From: DATKJS01 sp964551995
GTDB lineage: Bacteria > Acidobacteriota > Aminicenantia > Aminicenantales > Saccharicenantaceae
Direction of reading: 5' to 3'
DNA: 64,000 nucleotides
NCBI GenBank assembly: GCA_964551995.1
Contig: CAZKFD010000015.1
Span: 6,886-70,885, forward strand
Of the stretch, positions 8,355 through 16,564 are shown one piece after another. Below the pieces are notes generated by a model. The model saw nothing but the letters and a program-made list of their open reading frames with translations. It had not been told where the DNA came from and ran no database searches. Made by a program: the position numbers and the translations under genes. Position 1 is the stretch's first letter. The number at the start of each line of letters is the position of its first letter.

Positions 8355-9703
8355 CTCTTGGGGATGCCCGCCAGGGAGTTCTGCTCCTCCAGGGCGTCGA
8401 GCAGGAGGTGGCAAAGGATCCTGATGCCCAGGGGGATGCTGCGCTCGTCCGGGTTGAAATTCGCGCTGTGCAGGGGGGCTGCCTCCGCTTGTCCCGGGCT
8501 CTTGACGCCCAGGAAGAAATAGAACCCCGGGAGCTTCTGGGCGAAGAAGGAGAAGTCTTCGGCGATCATCTGAGGCTTCCATTCGAGGACTTCGTCCTTG
8601 CCCAGGAGCTTCACCAGGGGCGGGACCATGGTCGCGGCCAGCTCCGGATTATTATAGACGGCCGGGAGCAGGGGTTTGTAATCAAACTGGTAGGTCGCAC
8701 CGTAAATTTCAGTGATGTTCTTGACGACGGACTCCATGAGCGCGGGGATCTTTTTCCGGTTGGCGTCGCTTAGGGCCCGGACCGTGCCCGCCAGCGCGAC
8801 CTGCTCCGGGATGATGTTGGCCCGCGTCCCGCCCTCGATCGTTCCGATGGTCAAGACTGCGGGGTCCGTCGGGTCGATGCCCCGGCTGATGACCGTCTGG
8901 AGGGCTTGGACGACCTCCGCGGCGATGACGATCGCATCGATGCCTTCCTGGGGGCGGGCGGCGTGCGCGCTCTTCCCCTTGATCGTGATCTGGAAGCCGT
9001 CGGAGCTCGCGGTGATGAAGCCGGGAGCGAAGAGGACCTGCCCGACGTCCGCTCCCGGCCAGACGTGGAGGCCGAAGACGGCACTCGGCGAGGGATTGTC
9101 CAAGGCGCTCTCACGGATCATGAGGTCCGCTCCTCCCTCCTCGCCCTCGGGCGGGCCTTCTTCGGCCGGCTGAAAAATGAACGTCACGCTGCCCTTGATC
9201 CTGTCTTTCAGGGAGTTGAGGACCATAGCCGTGCCGAGGACGATCGAGGTGTGAACGTCGTGGCCGCAGGCGTGCATGACCCCCGGGTTCAGCGACTTGA
9301 AGGGGACGTTCGTCATCTCTTGGATGGGCAGGGCGTCCATGTCGGCCCGGGCGGCAACGGCGGCGCCGGGCTGGGCGCCCCGGAGGAGGGCCACGACGCC
9401 CGTTTTCGCGACGCCGGTCCGGACCTCGAGCCCGAGCGTCTCGAGCTTCGAGCCGACGAGCCGGGACGTCTCGAACTCGCGGTTGCCGAGCTCGGGATTC
9501 ATGTGGATGAAGCGGCGGATCCTGACGATCTCGGCCTGGTTTCTCTCGATCTGCTCGTCGATCCGCTGGGCGGTCTTGGCGTCGACGGCGCCCAGGACGG
9601 AGGGGCCGGCCAGGAGAAGGCCGAGGACCACGATGGCCCAGGGGCACGGCCGTGGTTTCCGGCGCGGGGCGGTCTTCATTCGGGGGCGGTTCCAGCGGCT
9701 CAT
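8351..9703 (-). CDS. M20 family metallo-amidohydrolase, exported (N-acyl-amino acid/hippurate type)
   Basis: This 450-residue protein belongs to the M20D amidohydrolases, which cleave N-acyl or conjugated amino acids. Family motifs are MDALPIQE, HACGHDVHTSIVLGTA (metal-binding Cys/His), FQPAEEG, a dimerisation-domain segment KGKSAHAARPQEGIDAI and the C-terminal AEDFSFFAQKLPGFYFFLG. A signal peptide (AIVVLGLLLAGPSVLGA) follows a basic stretch, so the enzyme is probably periplasmic. The start could be 9703 or the ATG at 9679; neither has a strong Shine-Dalgarno. Its stop overlaps the putative comEC start. Confidence 0.88.
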   Translation of the reverse strand: MSRWNRPRMKTAPRRKPRPCPWAIVVLGLLLAGPSVLGAVDAKTAQRIDEQIERNQAEIVRIRRFIHMNPELGNREFETSRLVGSKLETLGLEVRTGVAKTGVVALLRGAQPGAAVAARADMDALPIQEMTNVPFKSLNPGVMHACGHDVHTSIVLGTAMVLNSLKDRIKGSVTFIFQPAEEGPPEGEEGGADLMIRESALDNPSPSAVFGLHVWPGADVGQVLFAPGFITASSDGFQITIKGKSAHAARPQEGIDAIVIAAEVVQALQTVISRGIDPTDPAVLTIGTIEGGTRANIIPEQVALAGTVRALSDANRKKIPALMESVVKNITEIYGATYQFDYKPLLPAVYNNPELAATMVPPLVKLLGKDEVLEWKPQMIAEDFSFFAQKLPGFYFFLGVKSPGQAEAAPLHSANFNPDERSIPLGIRILCHLLLDALEEQNSLAGIPKS

Positions 9704-9806
9704 TTGGGAGACTATTTTAGCGCGAATCGGTCCGAATATACAGAGGGTTCAAGCGGCCACCCGGCCGGGAGCGGCGGGGGTCGCCGGGACGGGAGGCCGG
9801 CTCCGG

Positions 9807-10133
9807 CTATTTGGCTTCTTCTTCCTCCCCGCCGGCGGCCTCGGGCTTGTTCAGGTATTCGCCTTTTTTCTTTTCGATGAAGTCCTTGATGGCCTCGAGG
9901 CCGTCGTTGGTCTTTTCCTTGACGACCTTCATGCTCTTTTCCGCCTCGCGGGCGATTTTCTCGTAGCTTTCCTTGGCGGCTTCGCCGGTCTTGACGGCCT
10001 GGTCCTTGATCTTCTTCCGCGTTTCCTCGCCGCTCGCGGGCGCGAACAGGATGCCGACGATAAGCCCCGCGGCCGCCCCCGCCATGAAGGTCAGGAGGGA
10101 ATCCCAAAAGTGGTTGTCTTTGCTATCCCCCAT
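9807..10133 (-). CDS. YtxH-domain small membrane protein
   Basis: The 108-residue protein has one glycine/alanine-rich hydrophobic segment (LLTFMAGAAAGLIVGILFAPASGEETR), the hallmark of YtxH proteins, followed by a lysine/glutamate-rich helix. The FAPASGEETRKKIKD signature is the best evidence. YtxH proteins are often linked to envelope stress but have no defined activity. Its start overlaps the end of the DUF948-like gene upstream by 11 bp, so the two are co-translated. Confidence 0.85.
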   Translation of the reverse strand: MGDSKDNHFWDSLLTFMAGAAAGLIVGILFAPASGEETRKKIKDQAVKTGEAAKESYEKIAREAEKSMKVVKEKTNDGLEAIKDFIEKKKGEYLNKPEAAGGEEEEAK

Positions 10134-10494
10134 GCTTCCTCTCCTTTCGTTTTTTCATTTGCTGCCAACCGAGGCGGAGGAGCGGGAACACGAACGGCCA
10201 GTACCTGAAGCCAGGCCGGATGATCTTCGTCGTCACAAACGCCGTGATCTCCGAGAGACCGGAGGCCGCCTTCTTCGAGGTTTGGAGGACCTGGCCGACA
10301 TCGTCCAGGCTCGTGTTGATCTTGGCCTCGATCGCCTTCAGCCCGTCCATCAGCTCCTGGGCCTTGGCCAGGGTTTCCTCGCCCTGCTTTGCGGTCCGCC
10401 GCAGCTGGCTGAGAAACATGACCAGGAAGGTGACGGCGACCACGGCCGCCACGGTCAGGATGATGAGAAGGACCTGGTTCAAGGTCAGCAACAT
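10123..10494 (-). CDS. DUF948-like membrane protein
   Basis: The 123-residue protein has an N-terminal transmembrane helix (VLLIILTVAAVVAVTFLVMFLSQ) and a helical segment with heptad spacing (EETLAKAQELMDGLKAIEAKINTSLDDVGQVL), the architecture of DUF948 proteins, which commonly sit next to YtxH genes. I prefer ATG 10494 over GTG 10503 because an AAGG Shine-Dalgarno lies 10 bp before it and the GTG lies directly against the predicted -10 box. No enzymatic function is known. Confidence 0.75.
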   Translation of the reverse strand: MLLTLNQVLLIILTVAAVVAVTFLVMFLSQLRRTAKQGEETLAKAQELMDGLKAIEAKINTSLDDVGQVLQTSKKAASGLSEITAFVTTKIIRPGFRYWPFVFPLLRLGWQQMKKRKERKHGG

Positions 10495-10503
10495 GGTGCT
10501 CAC

Positions 10504-10532
10504 ACCTTAAGCCAAAAACGGGCATTTGTCAA
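10504..10532 (-). promoter_or_regulatory. Candidate promoter for the DUF948-ytxH pair
   Basis: A perfect TTGACA (10527-10532, minus strand) is followed after 17 bp by TAAGGT (10504-10509), only 3/6. Transcription would begin almost at the start codon, giving a near-leaderless mRNA. Confidence 0.35.
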
Positions 10533-10587
10533 ATTCCGCTCCCTGAAGGGCCTCCCCGGACCCGGGGCGCGGGTTCCCGGCCGCCGG

Positions 10588-11580
10588 CTAGCGCTTTTGA
10601 TGCAGAAGGTAGAGAAAGAAGGGGGCGCCCACGGCCGCCGTAATGACACCTATGGGGAGCTCTGAGGGGAGAAGCGTCCGGGCGAGGAGGTCGCAGTAGA
10701 GCAGGAGGGTCCCTCCCGCCAGGGAGGCGTAGGGGAACAGCCGGCGGTGGTCGGGCCCGATGAGGAGCCGGATCCAGTGAGGGACGACGAGGCCGACGAA
10801 GCCGATGATGCCGCTGACGGACACGGACAGAGCGGCAAGCAGCGAGGCGAGGGCGAGAAAGGCCTTGCGGACGCGGCGGACCGGGCAGCCGAGCGCCCGG
10901 GCTGATTCGTCGCCCAGGACCAGAAGGTTCATGTCTTTGGCCAGCCAGACCGAACCGAGCAGGCAGAGGACGAAATACGGCCCGACGGCCCCGACCTGCC
11001 GCCAGTCGGCCAGCTGGAAGCTGCCGAGAAGCCAGAAAATCGCCTGGTCGAAGGAGTCGGAGCGCATGAACAGGACAAACGAGGTCAGCGACGAGGCCAG
11101 GGCGCCGGCAGCGATCCCCGTCAAAAGGAGCGTTTCGATCTTGAACCCGCCCTTTTTCAGTGAGAGGAGGTAAACGAAGGAGACGATGCCGAGACCCGAG
11201 GCGAAGGCCAGAAGGCTCTGGCCGGTGAAGCCGAGGACCGTGACGTTGAATCCCAAGGCGAGCGCTGCAACGGCACCGAGGGACGCCCCCGAGGAGACGC
11301 CGACGATAAACGGATCGGCCATGGGGTTTTGGAAGTAGCCCTGAAGGATGGCCCCGGAGAGAGACAGGCTGGCGCCGACGAGGAAGGCCAGAAGAGCGCG
11401 GGAGAGGCGGAGGTCCAGGAAGATCGTCGCCTGGATGCCCGAGGCCTCTCCCCGGACAAGCCTCCACAGGTCCGCGGGCGACGTGTGGACGGGACCCATG
11501 AGCAGCGAAACGAGAAAGCCGGCCGTGGTCAGGACGACGAGACTCCCCAGGAGAGCCCGGCGGGAGGCCTTCGTGCTCAC
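10588..11580 (-). CDS. btuC: ABC importer permease, BtuC/FecCD family
   Basis: This is the inner-membrane permease of a vitamin B12 or iron-chelate importer, with about ten hydrophobic helices in 330 residues. Family motifs include RLSRALLAFLVGASLSLSGAILQ, NPMADPFIVGVSSGASLGA, GSFQLADW and GFVGLVVPHWIRLLIGPDHR. The start is GTG 11580, in a GTGA overlap with the stop of the binding protein gene; an upstream in-frame ATG at 11742 lies inside that gene and is rejected. Gene order is ATPase, binding protein, permease on one transcript. The binding protein points to cobalamin, but a siderophore cannot be excluded. Confidence 0.88.
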   Translation of the reverse strand: MSTKASRRALLGSLVVLTTAGFLVSLLMGPVHTSPADLWRLVRGEASGIQATIFLDLRLSRALLAFLVGASLSLSGAILQGYFQNPMADPFIVGVSSGASLGAVAALALGFNVTVLGFTGQSLLAFASGLGIVSFVYLLSLKKGGFKIETLLLTGIAAGALASSLTSFVLFMRSDSFDQAIFWLLGSFQLADWRQVGAVGPYFVLCLLGSVWLAKDMNLLVLGDESARALGCPVRRVRKAFLALASLLAALSVSVSGIIGFVGLVVPHWIRLLIGPDHRRLFPYASLAGGTLLLYCDLLARTLLPSELPIGVITAAVGAPFFLYLLHQKR

Positions 11581-12548
11581 GGGATCCCTTCGAACCGCTC
11601 GGGATGGAGATCGCGGGCCATCCGGTCCAGGATGTCGAGCAGCCTGGGACCGAAGCGGCTGGACGCGTTCTCGTCGAGGGCGAAGACCCGGCCGGACCGG
11701 AAAGCCGCCGTGCCTTCCAGATGGGCCTCCCGGCGCAGCCAATCCCGGGCCCTGTCGAAATCCGACGGGGAGCGCGCCATGATGAAGACGGCGTCGGGGT
11801 CGTCTCGGATGATGCGTTCGGGGCTATAGAGGGCCCATTTCTTGGGCATGGCCGCGGCGATGTTGACCGCACCGGCGCGGGTGATGAGGTCATTGAGGTA
11901 GCTCTCGCCGCCGCACGTCCAAAGGCCCTGCCCGTAGAGGACGACGAAGACGCGCGGCCGCTGCCTGAGGTCGAAGAGTCTGTCGGTAACCGCGGCCTGG
12001 CGGGCCCGGAGTGCGGTTGCGAGTTCTTCGGCTTTCTTCTCCGTCCGGGTAATGCGGCCGATCTTGGCGATCAGGGCGTAAAGGTCGTCCAGCCTGGTCC
12101 CGATGTCCAGGATGAAGATCGGCAGGCCGAGTCCGGAGAGGCGGTCGAGGACACGGAGCGGGTTCCCCCGGAAGGCGATCACGAGATCGGGAGAGAGCGA
12201 CTGGACGATCTCGACGTTGGGATCGACCAGGCCGCCGATCTTGGGAATGGCGAGGGCTTCCGGGGGGTAATCGCAGAACCGGGTGACGCCGACAACATTC
12301 GGCCCGAGGCCGAGGGCGAAGAGAATCTCGGTGATGTTCGGGGCCATGGAGATAATGCGGGAGGGTCTCGTTCGCGGAAGAGCGAAGGGACGTCCAAGAT
12401 CGTCCCGGATGACATCCCGGCCGGGCGGCTCCGAGGCAGCAGAGAGAGGTACCGCCGCGAGCGCCGCCGCCGCAATAATGCCCATGAGCCGGGCCGGGAA
12501 CCCGCCTGCTTTCCTTCCGGCACGGCGTTTGTCCAAGGAGTCTTTCAT
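11577..12548 (-). CDS. btuF: Periplasmic substrate-binding protein, cobalamin type (BtuF family)
   Basis: The 323-residue protein has a signal peptide (GIIAAAALAAVPLSAAS) and no lipobox. It then has a class III periplasmic-binding fold: PSRIISMAPNITEILFALGLG, VGVTRFCDYPPEALAIPKIGG, SPDLVIAFRGNP, and a C-terminal lobe with LITRAGAVNIAA. The VTRFCDYPPEA motif is characteristic of BtuF-like proteins rather than siderophore binders. Its ATG overlaps the stop of the ATPase gene by 4 bp and its stop overlaps the permease GTG, so the three subunits are translationally coupled. Confidence 0.87.
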   Translation of the reverse strand: MKDSLDKRRAGRKAGGFPARLMGIIAAAALAAVPLSAASEPPGRDVIRDDLGRPFALPRTRPSRIISMAPNITEILFALGLGPNVVGVTRFCDYPPEALAIPKIGGLVDPNVEIVQSLSPDLVIAFRGNPLRVLDRLSGLGLPIFILDIGTRLDDLYALIAKIGRITRTEKKAEELATALRARQAAVTDRLFDLRQRPRVFVVLYGQGLWTCGGESYLNDLITRAGAVNIAAAMPKKWALYSPERIIRDDPDAVFIMARSPSDFDRARDWLRREAHLEGTAAFRSGRVFALDENASSRFGPRLLDILDRMARDLHPERFEGIP

Positions 12549-13336
12549 CGGTCCCGGCTCCCCGGGACCAGCGAGATTTCCGGCAGTCCCGAGTGAAGGT
12601 TGGCCCGGACGTCGACCTTTGCTCCGAAAATGTCGCGGATGACGTCGGGCCTGACCGTGTCCTGCGGCGCGCCCTGGACGGCAACGGTTCCGCCCTTGAG
12701 GCAGATCAGGCGCCCGGCGTGCGCGGCGGCCAAGTTGATATTGTGCTCCGCCGCCAGGATGGCCTTCCCCTTCTCATTCCGGAGGGCCTCGAGGAGCTCG
12801 TAAATCTCGGCCTGATAGTTGATATCAAGGTGGAGACTGGGCTCGTCGAGAAAGAGGATCGGCGTGTCCTGGGCCAGGGCCCGGGCGATGAAGACCCTCT
12901 GGCGCTCGCCGCCGCTCAGATGGGCCATCTTCCGCCCCCTCAGGGCCGCCGTCTCGGTCAGGGACATGGCCTCTTCGACGACGGCGGAGTCGCGGGCCGT
13001 GAGCCCCTGGAGCCGGCTCTGGCGCGCGTAGAGACCCATGTGGACGATATCCTCGGCCGTGAACTCGAAAACGGCCTCGGAGAGTTGCGGGACGTAGGCG
13101 ATCTTGCCGGCGATCTCCCGGCGGCTGAGGGAGAGGAGGTCCGCGCCTCCGAGCCGGACCCGGCCCCGGACGTGGCTGAGAAGGCCCTGGGCGGCTCGGA
13201 TGAGCGTGCTCTTTCCCGCGCCGTTGCGGCCGAGCACGGCCGCGAACTCCCCGGCCGAGAGACTCAGGGTGATGTTGCGGATGACGAAGCCGTCGCCGTA
13301 GCCCGCGGACAGGTCTTCGATCTCGAGAATGGCCAT
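12545..13336 (-). CDS. btuD: ABC importer ATPase, BtuD/FecE family
   Basis: This nucleotide-binding subunit is 263 residues long. It shows Walker A LGRNGAGKSTLI, Q-loop VPQLSEAVFEFTAED, signature LSGGERQRVFIARAL, Walker B ILFLDEPSLHLDI and the switch His in LAAEHNINLA. The Q-loop sequence and the HLDI after Walker B are typical of BtuD/FecE ATPases. It is the first gene of the btuDFC-order operon and shares a short divergent promoter region with leuS. No TonB-dependent receptor or cobalamin riboswitch is visible nearby. Confidence 0.9.
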   Translation of the reverse strand: MAILEIEDLSAGYGDGFVIRNITLSLSAGEFAAVLGRNGAGKSTLIRAAQGLLSHVRGRVRLGGADLLSLSRREIAGKIAYVPQLSEAVFEFTAEDIVHMGLYARQSRLQGLTARDSAVVEEAMSLTETAALRGRKMAHLSGGERQRVFIARALAQDTPILFLDEPSLHLDINYQAEIYELLEALRNEKGKAILAAEHNINLAAAHAGRLICLKGGTVAVQGAPQDTVRPDVIRDIFGAKVDVRANLHSGLPEISLVPGSRDR

Positions 13337-13346
13337 GGGCGGACCT

Positions 13347-13374
13347 AGTATATCCGCATTCCTTGACTTTTCAA
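13347..13374 (-). promoter_or_regulatory. Promoter for the btu operon
   Basis: TTGAAA (13369-13374, minus strand), a 16-bp spacer and TATACT (13347-13352) match 5/6 and 5/6 of the consensus. The -10 ends only 11 bp before the ATPase ATG, so the leader would be very short. It overlaps the divergent leuS promoter. Confidence 0.5.
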
Positions 13375-13391
13375 GGGAGGGAACCTAAGAT
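13363..13391 (+). promoter_or_regulatory. Promoter for leuS
   Basis: TTGACT (13363-13368), 17 bp, TAAGAT (13386-13391) match 5/6 and 4/6 of the consensus. Its -35 box overlaps that of the divergent btu promoter, so the two polymerases would compete. Confidence 0.5.
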
Positions 13392-13454
13392 GAATTCTGC
13401 TTTTTCGACCCGGCCGAGGGCCGGAAGCCTGATTCTCCGAGGACCGTTCGAAAC

Positions 13455-15944
13455 ATGAAGGACACGTACGACTTCCGACGCATCGAGGAGAAGTGGCAGC
13501 GCGTCTGGGATGACCGGAAGGCCTTCCATGTCACCGAGGACCCTTCCCGGGCCAAATTCTATTGTCTCGAGATGTACCCCTATCCTTCCGGCCGCATCCA
13601 CATGGGTCATGTCCGGAACTACTCGATCGGCGACGTCATCGCCCGCCACAAGAGGATGAAAGGGCTCAACGTTCTCCATCCGATCGGCTGGGACGCCCTG
13701 GGCATGCCGGCCGAGAACGCAGCCATTAAGCAGGGCATCCATCCCCGGGACTGGACGCTCGGCAACATCAGCCACATGCGGACGCAGCTCCGGCGGATGG
13801 GCTTCAGCTACGATTGGGACCGCGAGGTCAACACCTGCCTGCCGGAATATTACGCCTGGAACCAGTGGATCTTCCTCAGGATGTTCGAACGGGGCCTGGC
13901 ATTCCGCAAGGAGGGCTGGGTCAACTGGTGCCCCCAGTGCCGGACGGTGCTGGCCAACGAGCAGGTTGTGGCCGGCGGCTGCTGGCGGTGCGACACGAAG
14001 GTCACGCAGAAAAAGATGGAGCAGTGGTTCCTGAAGATCACGGACTATGCCGACGAGCTGCTGTCGGGGCACGCTCTTCTTCAGAAATGGCCGGAGCACG
14101 TCCTTCAGATGCAGAAAAACTGGATCGGCCGGAGCACGGGAGCGAACATCCGCTTCGGCCTCGACGGATCCGCGGCGGCGGTCGAAGTCTTCACGACGCG
14201 CGTGGACACGATCTACGGCGCCACGTTCCTCGTCGTCTCGCCCGAGCACCCGCTCGTCCCGGAGCTCGTCGGCGGCCCGGACGAGGCGAAGCTCAAGGAA
14301 TGGGTCGCGGCGACCGTCGTCGAAATGAGGATGAGGAGAGAGATCGGGGAGACGGGCAAGGAGGGCGTCGACACCGGGAAAAAGGCCCTGAATCCCTTCA
14401 CCGGGGAGCTCGTGCCGGTCTGGTTGGCCAACTACGTCCTCATGGACTACGGCACGGGCGCCATCATGGCCGTACCCGCGCATGACGCCCGCGATTTCCA
14501 GTTCGCCAGAGATTACGGGCTGCCGATCCGGACGGTCATCGTGCCGCCCGGGGCGGAGGCGGGACCTCACGACGCGGAACCCGCCGAAGTCTATGAAGAG
14601 CCCGGCATCCTGGTACGGTCGGGTCCGTTCTCCGGGCTCCGCTCCGAAGAGGCGATGGAGAAGATGGGGGCTTATGCCGAGGAGTTGGGCTTCGGCCGCC
14701 GGAGCGTCATCTATCGGCTGAGGGACTGGGGCATCTCCCGCCAGCGGTACTGGGGCACCCCCATCCCGATCGTGTACTGCGAAAAGTGCGGCCCGGTGGG
14801 TGTCCCGGAGGGAGATCTTCCCGTCGAGATCCCCGCGGATGTCCAAATCACGGGCGCCGAGGGCTCGCCCCTGGAGCGGCTTGAAAGCTTCGTCCGGACG
14901 ACCTGCCCAAAATGCGGCGGCCCGGCCCGCCGCGAGACCGACACCATGGACACGTTCGTCGACTCGAGCTGGTATTTCTTCCGCTACTGTTCCCCGGGCG
15001 AACGGTCCCTTCCGTTCTCGCCCGACGCCGCGAAGTTCTGGCTGCCCGTCGACCTCTACATCGGGGGGGTCGAACACGCCATCCTCCATCTTATCTATTC
15101 CCGGTTCTTCACCAAGGTCTTGAGGGATTTCGGACTGACGGCGATCGGCGAGCCCTTCCCCCATTACCTTGCCCAGGGCATGGTCACCAAGGACGGCTCG
15201 GCCATGTCGAAGTCCAAGGGGAATATCGTCGACCCCGACGATATCCTGAACGCGTACGGAGCGGACGCGCTGCGGGTCTTCATCCTCTTCGCCTCCCCTC
15301 CGGATAGAGAGTTCGCCTGGGCGGAAGAAGGGCTCGAAGGCTGCTTCCGCTTCCTGACCCGGGTCTGGGGGCTTGTCCATGAGAACCTCGACCTGTTCGG
15401 GGCGGATGCGGCTCCGGCCGCGGCGCCCAGCGGGACCGACGAGGCCGCGTCCCGACTGGTCAAGAAAACGCATCAGACGATCCGGAAGGTGGGCGAGGAT
15501 ATCGAGGTCCGGTTTCACTTGAACACGGCCGTGAGCTCGATCATGGAGCTCCTGAACGCCATCAAGAAGGACAAGGACGTCCTGCGCGGGACCCGGTCCG
15601 GGCGGGCGGCCCTCCGAGGGGCGTTGGAAACCCTCATCGCGGTCCTGTCGCCGTTCGCGCCGCACGTCGCCGAGGAGCTCTGGGAGGAGACGGGGCATCG
15701 CGGACTCTTGATGCTCTCGCCATGGCCGGCCTTCGACGAGGCGCTGGCTCGTGAGGACCTCGTGACGATCGTCGTCCAGGTCAACGGGAAGTTGCGGGAC
15801 AAGTTCGAAGCCGAGGCCGGCCTCGAAGAGGCGCAGATGAAGGAGCGGGCCCTTGCCCTGGCCAAGGTCCAGGCCGCGCTCGGCGGCCGGGCGCCCCGCA
15901 ATGTCGTCTGCGTTAAGGAAAAGCTGGTCAACGTCGTCGGCTGA
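13455..15944 (+). CDS. leuS: Leucyl-tRNA synthetase
   Basis: The 829-residue enzyme charges tRNA-Leu. Signatures are the HIGH-like PYPSGRIHMGHVRNYSIGD near residue 40, zinc-binding WCPQCRTVLANEQV with WRCDTKV, the CP1 editing domain (TRVDTIYGATFLVVSPEHP), DTFVDSSWYFFRY, and the KMSKS loop, here AMSKSKGNIVDPDDI. The first Lys of KMSKS is Ala. The C-terminus VQVNGKLRDKFEAEAG is complete. Length fits the family. lptE and holA follow on the same strand. Confidence 0.97.
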   Translation: MKDTYDFRRIEEKWQRVWDDRKAFHVTEDPSRAKFYCLEMYPYPSGRIHMGHVRNYSIGDVIARHKRMKGLNVLHPIGWDALGMPAENAAIKQGIHPRDWTLGNISHMRTQLRRMGFSYDWDREVNTCLPEYYAWNQWIFLRMFERGLAFRKEGWVNWCPQCRTVLANEQVVAGGCWRCDTKVTQKKMEQWFLKITDYADELLSGHALLQKWPEHVLQMQKNWIGRSTGANIRFGLDGSAAAVEVFTTRVDTIYGATFLVVSPEHPLVPELVGGPDEAKLKEWVAATVVEMRMRREIGETGKEGVDTGKKALNPFTGELVPVWLANYVLMDYGTGAIMAVPAHDARDFQFARDYGLPIRTVIVPPGAEAGPHDAEPAEVYEEPGILVRSGPFSGLRSEEAMEKMGAYAEELGFGRRSVIYRLRDWGISRQRYWGTPIPIVYCEKCGPVGVPEGDLPVEIPADVQITGAEGSPLERLESFVRTTCPKCGGPARRETDTMDTFVDSSWYFFRYCSPGERSLPFSPDAAKFWLPVDLYIGGVEHAILHLIYSRFFTKVLRDFGLTAIGEPFPHYLAQGMVTKDGSAMSKSKGNIVDPDDILNAYGADALRVFILFASPPDREFAWAEEGLEGCFRFLTRVWGLVHENLDLFGADAAPAAAPSGTDEAASRLVKKTHQTIRKVGEDIEVRFHLNTAVSSIMELLNAIKKDKDVLRGTRSGRAALRGALETLIAVLSPFAPHVAEELWEETGHRGLLMLSPWPAFDEALAREDLVTIVVQVNGKLRDKFEAEAGLEEAQMKERALALAKVQAALGGRAPRNVVCVKEKLVNVVG

Positions 15945-16005
15945 TGGCAGGCCGTGGCCGACGGCGCGCCCGCTTCGGCGGGCCGACCGGCGGGGGAGGA
16001 TGATC

Positions 16006-16563
16006 ATGTTCATGAACGACAGAGCTGATGGCGTCGGCGGCGCGGCGTCCCGGAGGCCGGCCACGCTCCTGGCCGCGGTCCTTATTGTCGCGGCCGGCGG
16101 CTGCGGCTACCACCTGAGAGGCACGGGAAGCTCTCTGCCCCAGAACGTCAAGAGCATCGCCGTGCCCGTCTTCCGGAACCTGACGACCCGCTACGAGCTG
16201 AACCTCAGGCTGACACGCGCCGTCATCGACGAGCTGGTCGCCAGAGGAAAGGTCGCCGTCCCGGCCGATCCGAACAAGGCGGATGCCGTTTTGGACGGCG
16301 AAGTGACCTCTTTCACCGCGACTCCCGTGGCCTTCACCGGCCAGACCTTGGCCGACCGGTACACGATCACGGTGAAGGCAAAGATCGTCCTTACGGAGAG
16401 AGTCAGCGAAAAGGTCATCTTCTCCAACCCGGCGTTCGTCTACGTCCAGGAATACGACGTCCCGCAGGGGCGGGACTTCGAGTCTGTGCAGACGGACGCC
16501 ATCGACGCCGTGGCCGGGATGTTCGCCAGGAGCCTCGTCGTCGCCATCCTGGAAGGGTTCTGA
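16006..16563 (+). CDS. lptE: LPS-assembly lipoprotein LptE
   Basis: This outer-membrane lipoprotein plugs LptD during LPS insertion. The signal sequence LLAAVLIVAAGGCGYHLRG ends in a lipobox with Cys followed by the family-typical GYHLRG. The mature protein contains SIAVPVFRNLTTRYELNLRLTRA and VDGE-type strands common to LptE. A GGAGG at 15995-15999 lies 6 bp before ATG 16006, which decides this start over in-frame ATGs at 16000 and 16012. The leuS-lptE-holA order is common in Gram-negative bacteria. Confidence 0.9.
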   Translation: MFMNDRADGVGGAASRRPATLLAAVLIVAAGGCGYHLRGTGSSLPQNVKSIAVPVFRNLTTRYELNLRLTRAVIDELVARGKVAVPADPNKADAVLDGEVTSFTATPVAFTGQTLADRYTITVKAKIVLTERVSEKVIFSNPAFVYVQEYDVPQGRDFESVQTDAIDAVAGMFARSLVVAILEGF

Positions 16564-16564
16564 G

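Noticed and set aside
13337..13454. Cobalamin riboswitch for the btu genes
   Set aside because: The leader between the promoter and the ATPase start is about 10 bp, far too short.
13371..16064. Long minus-strand open frame opposite leuS
   Set aside because: It is the mirror of leuS codon bias in GC-rich DNA; the translation is Arg/Asp/Gly-rich without domains.
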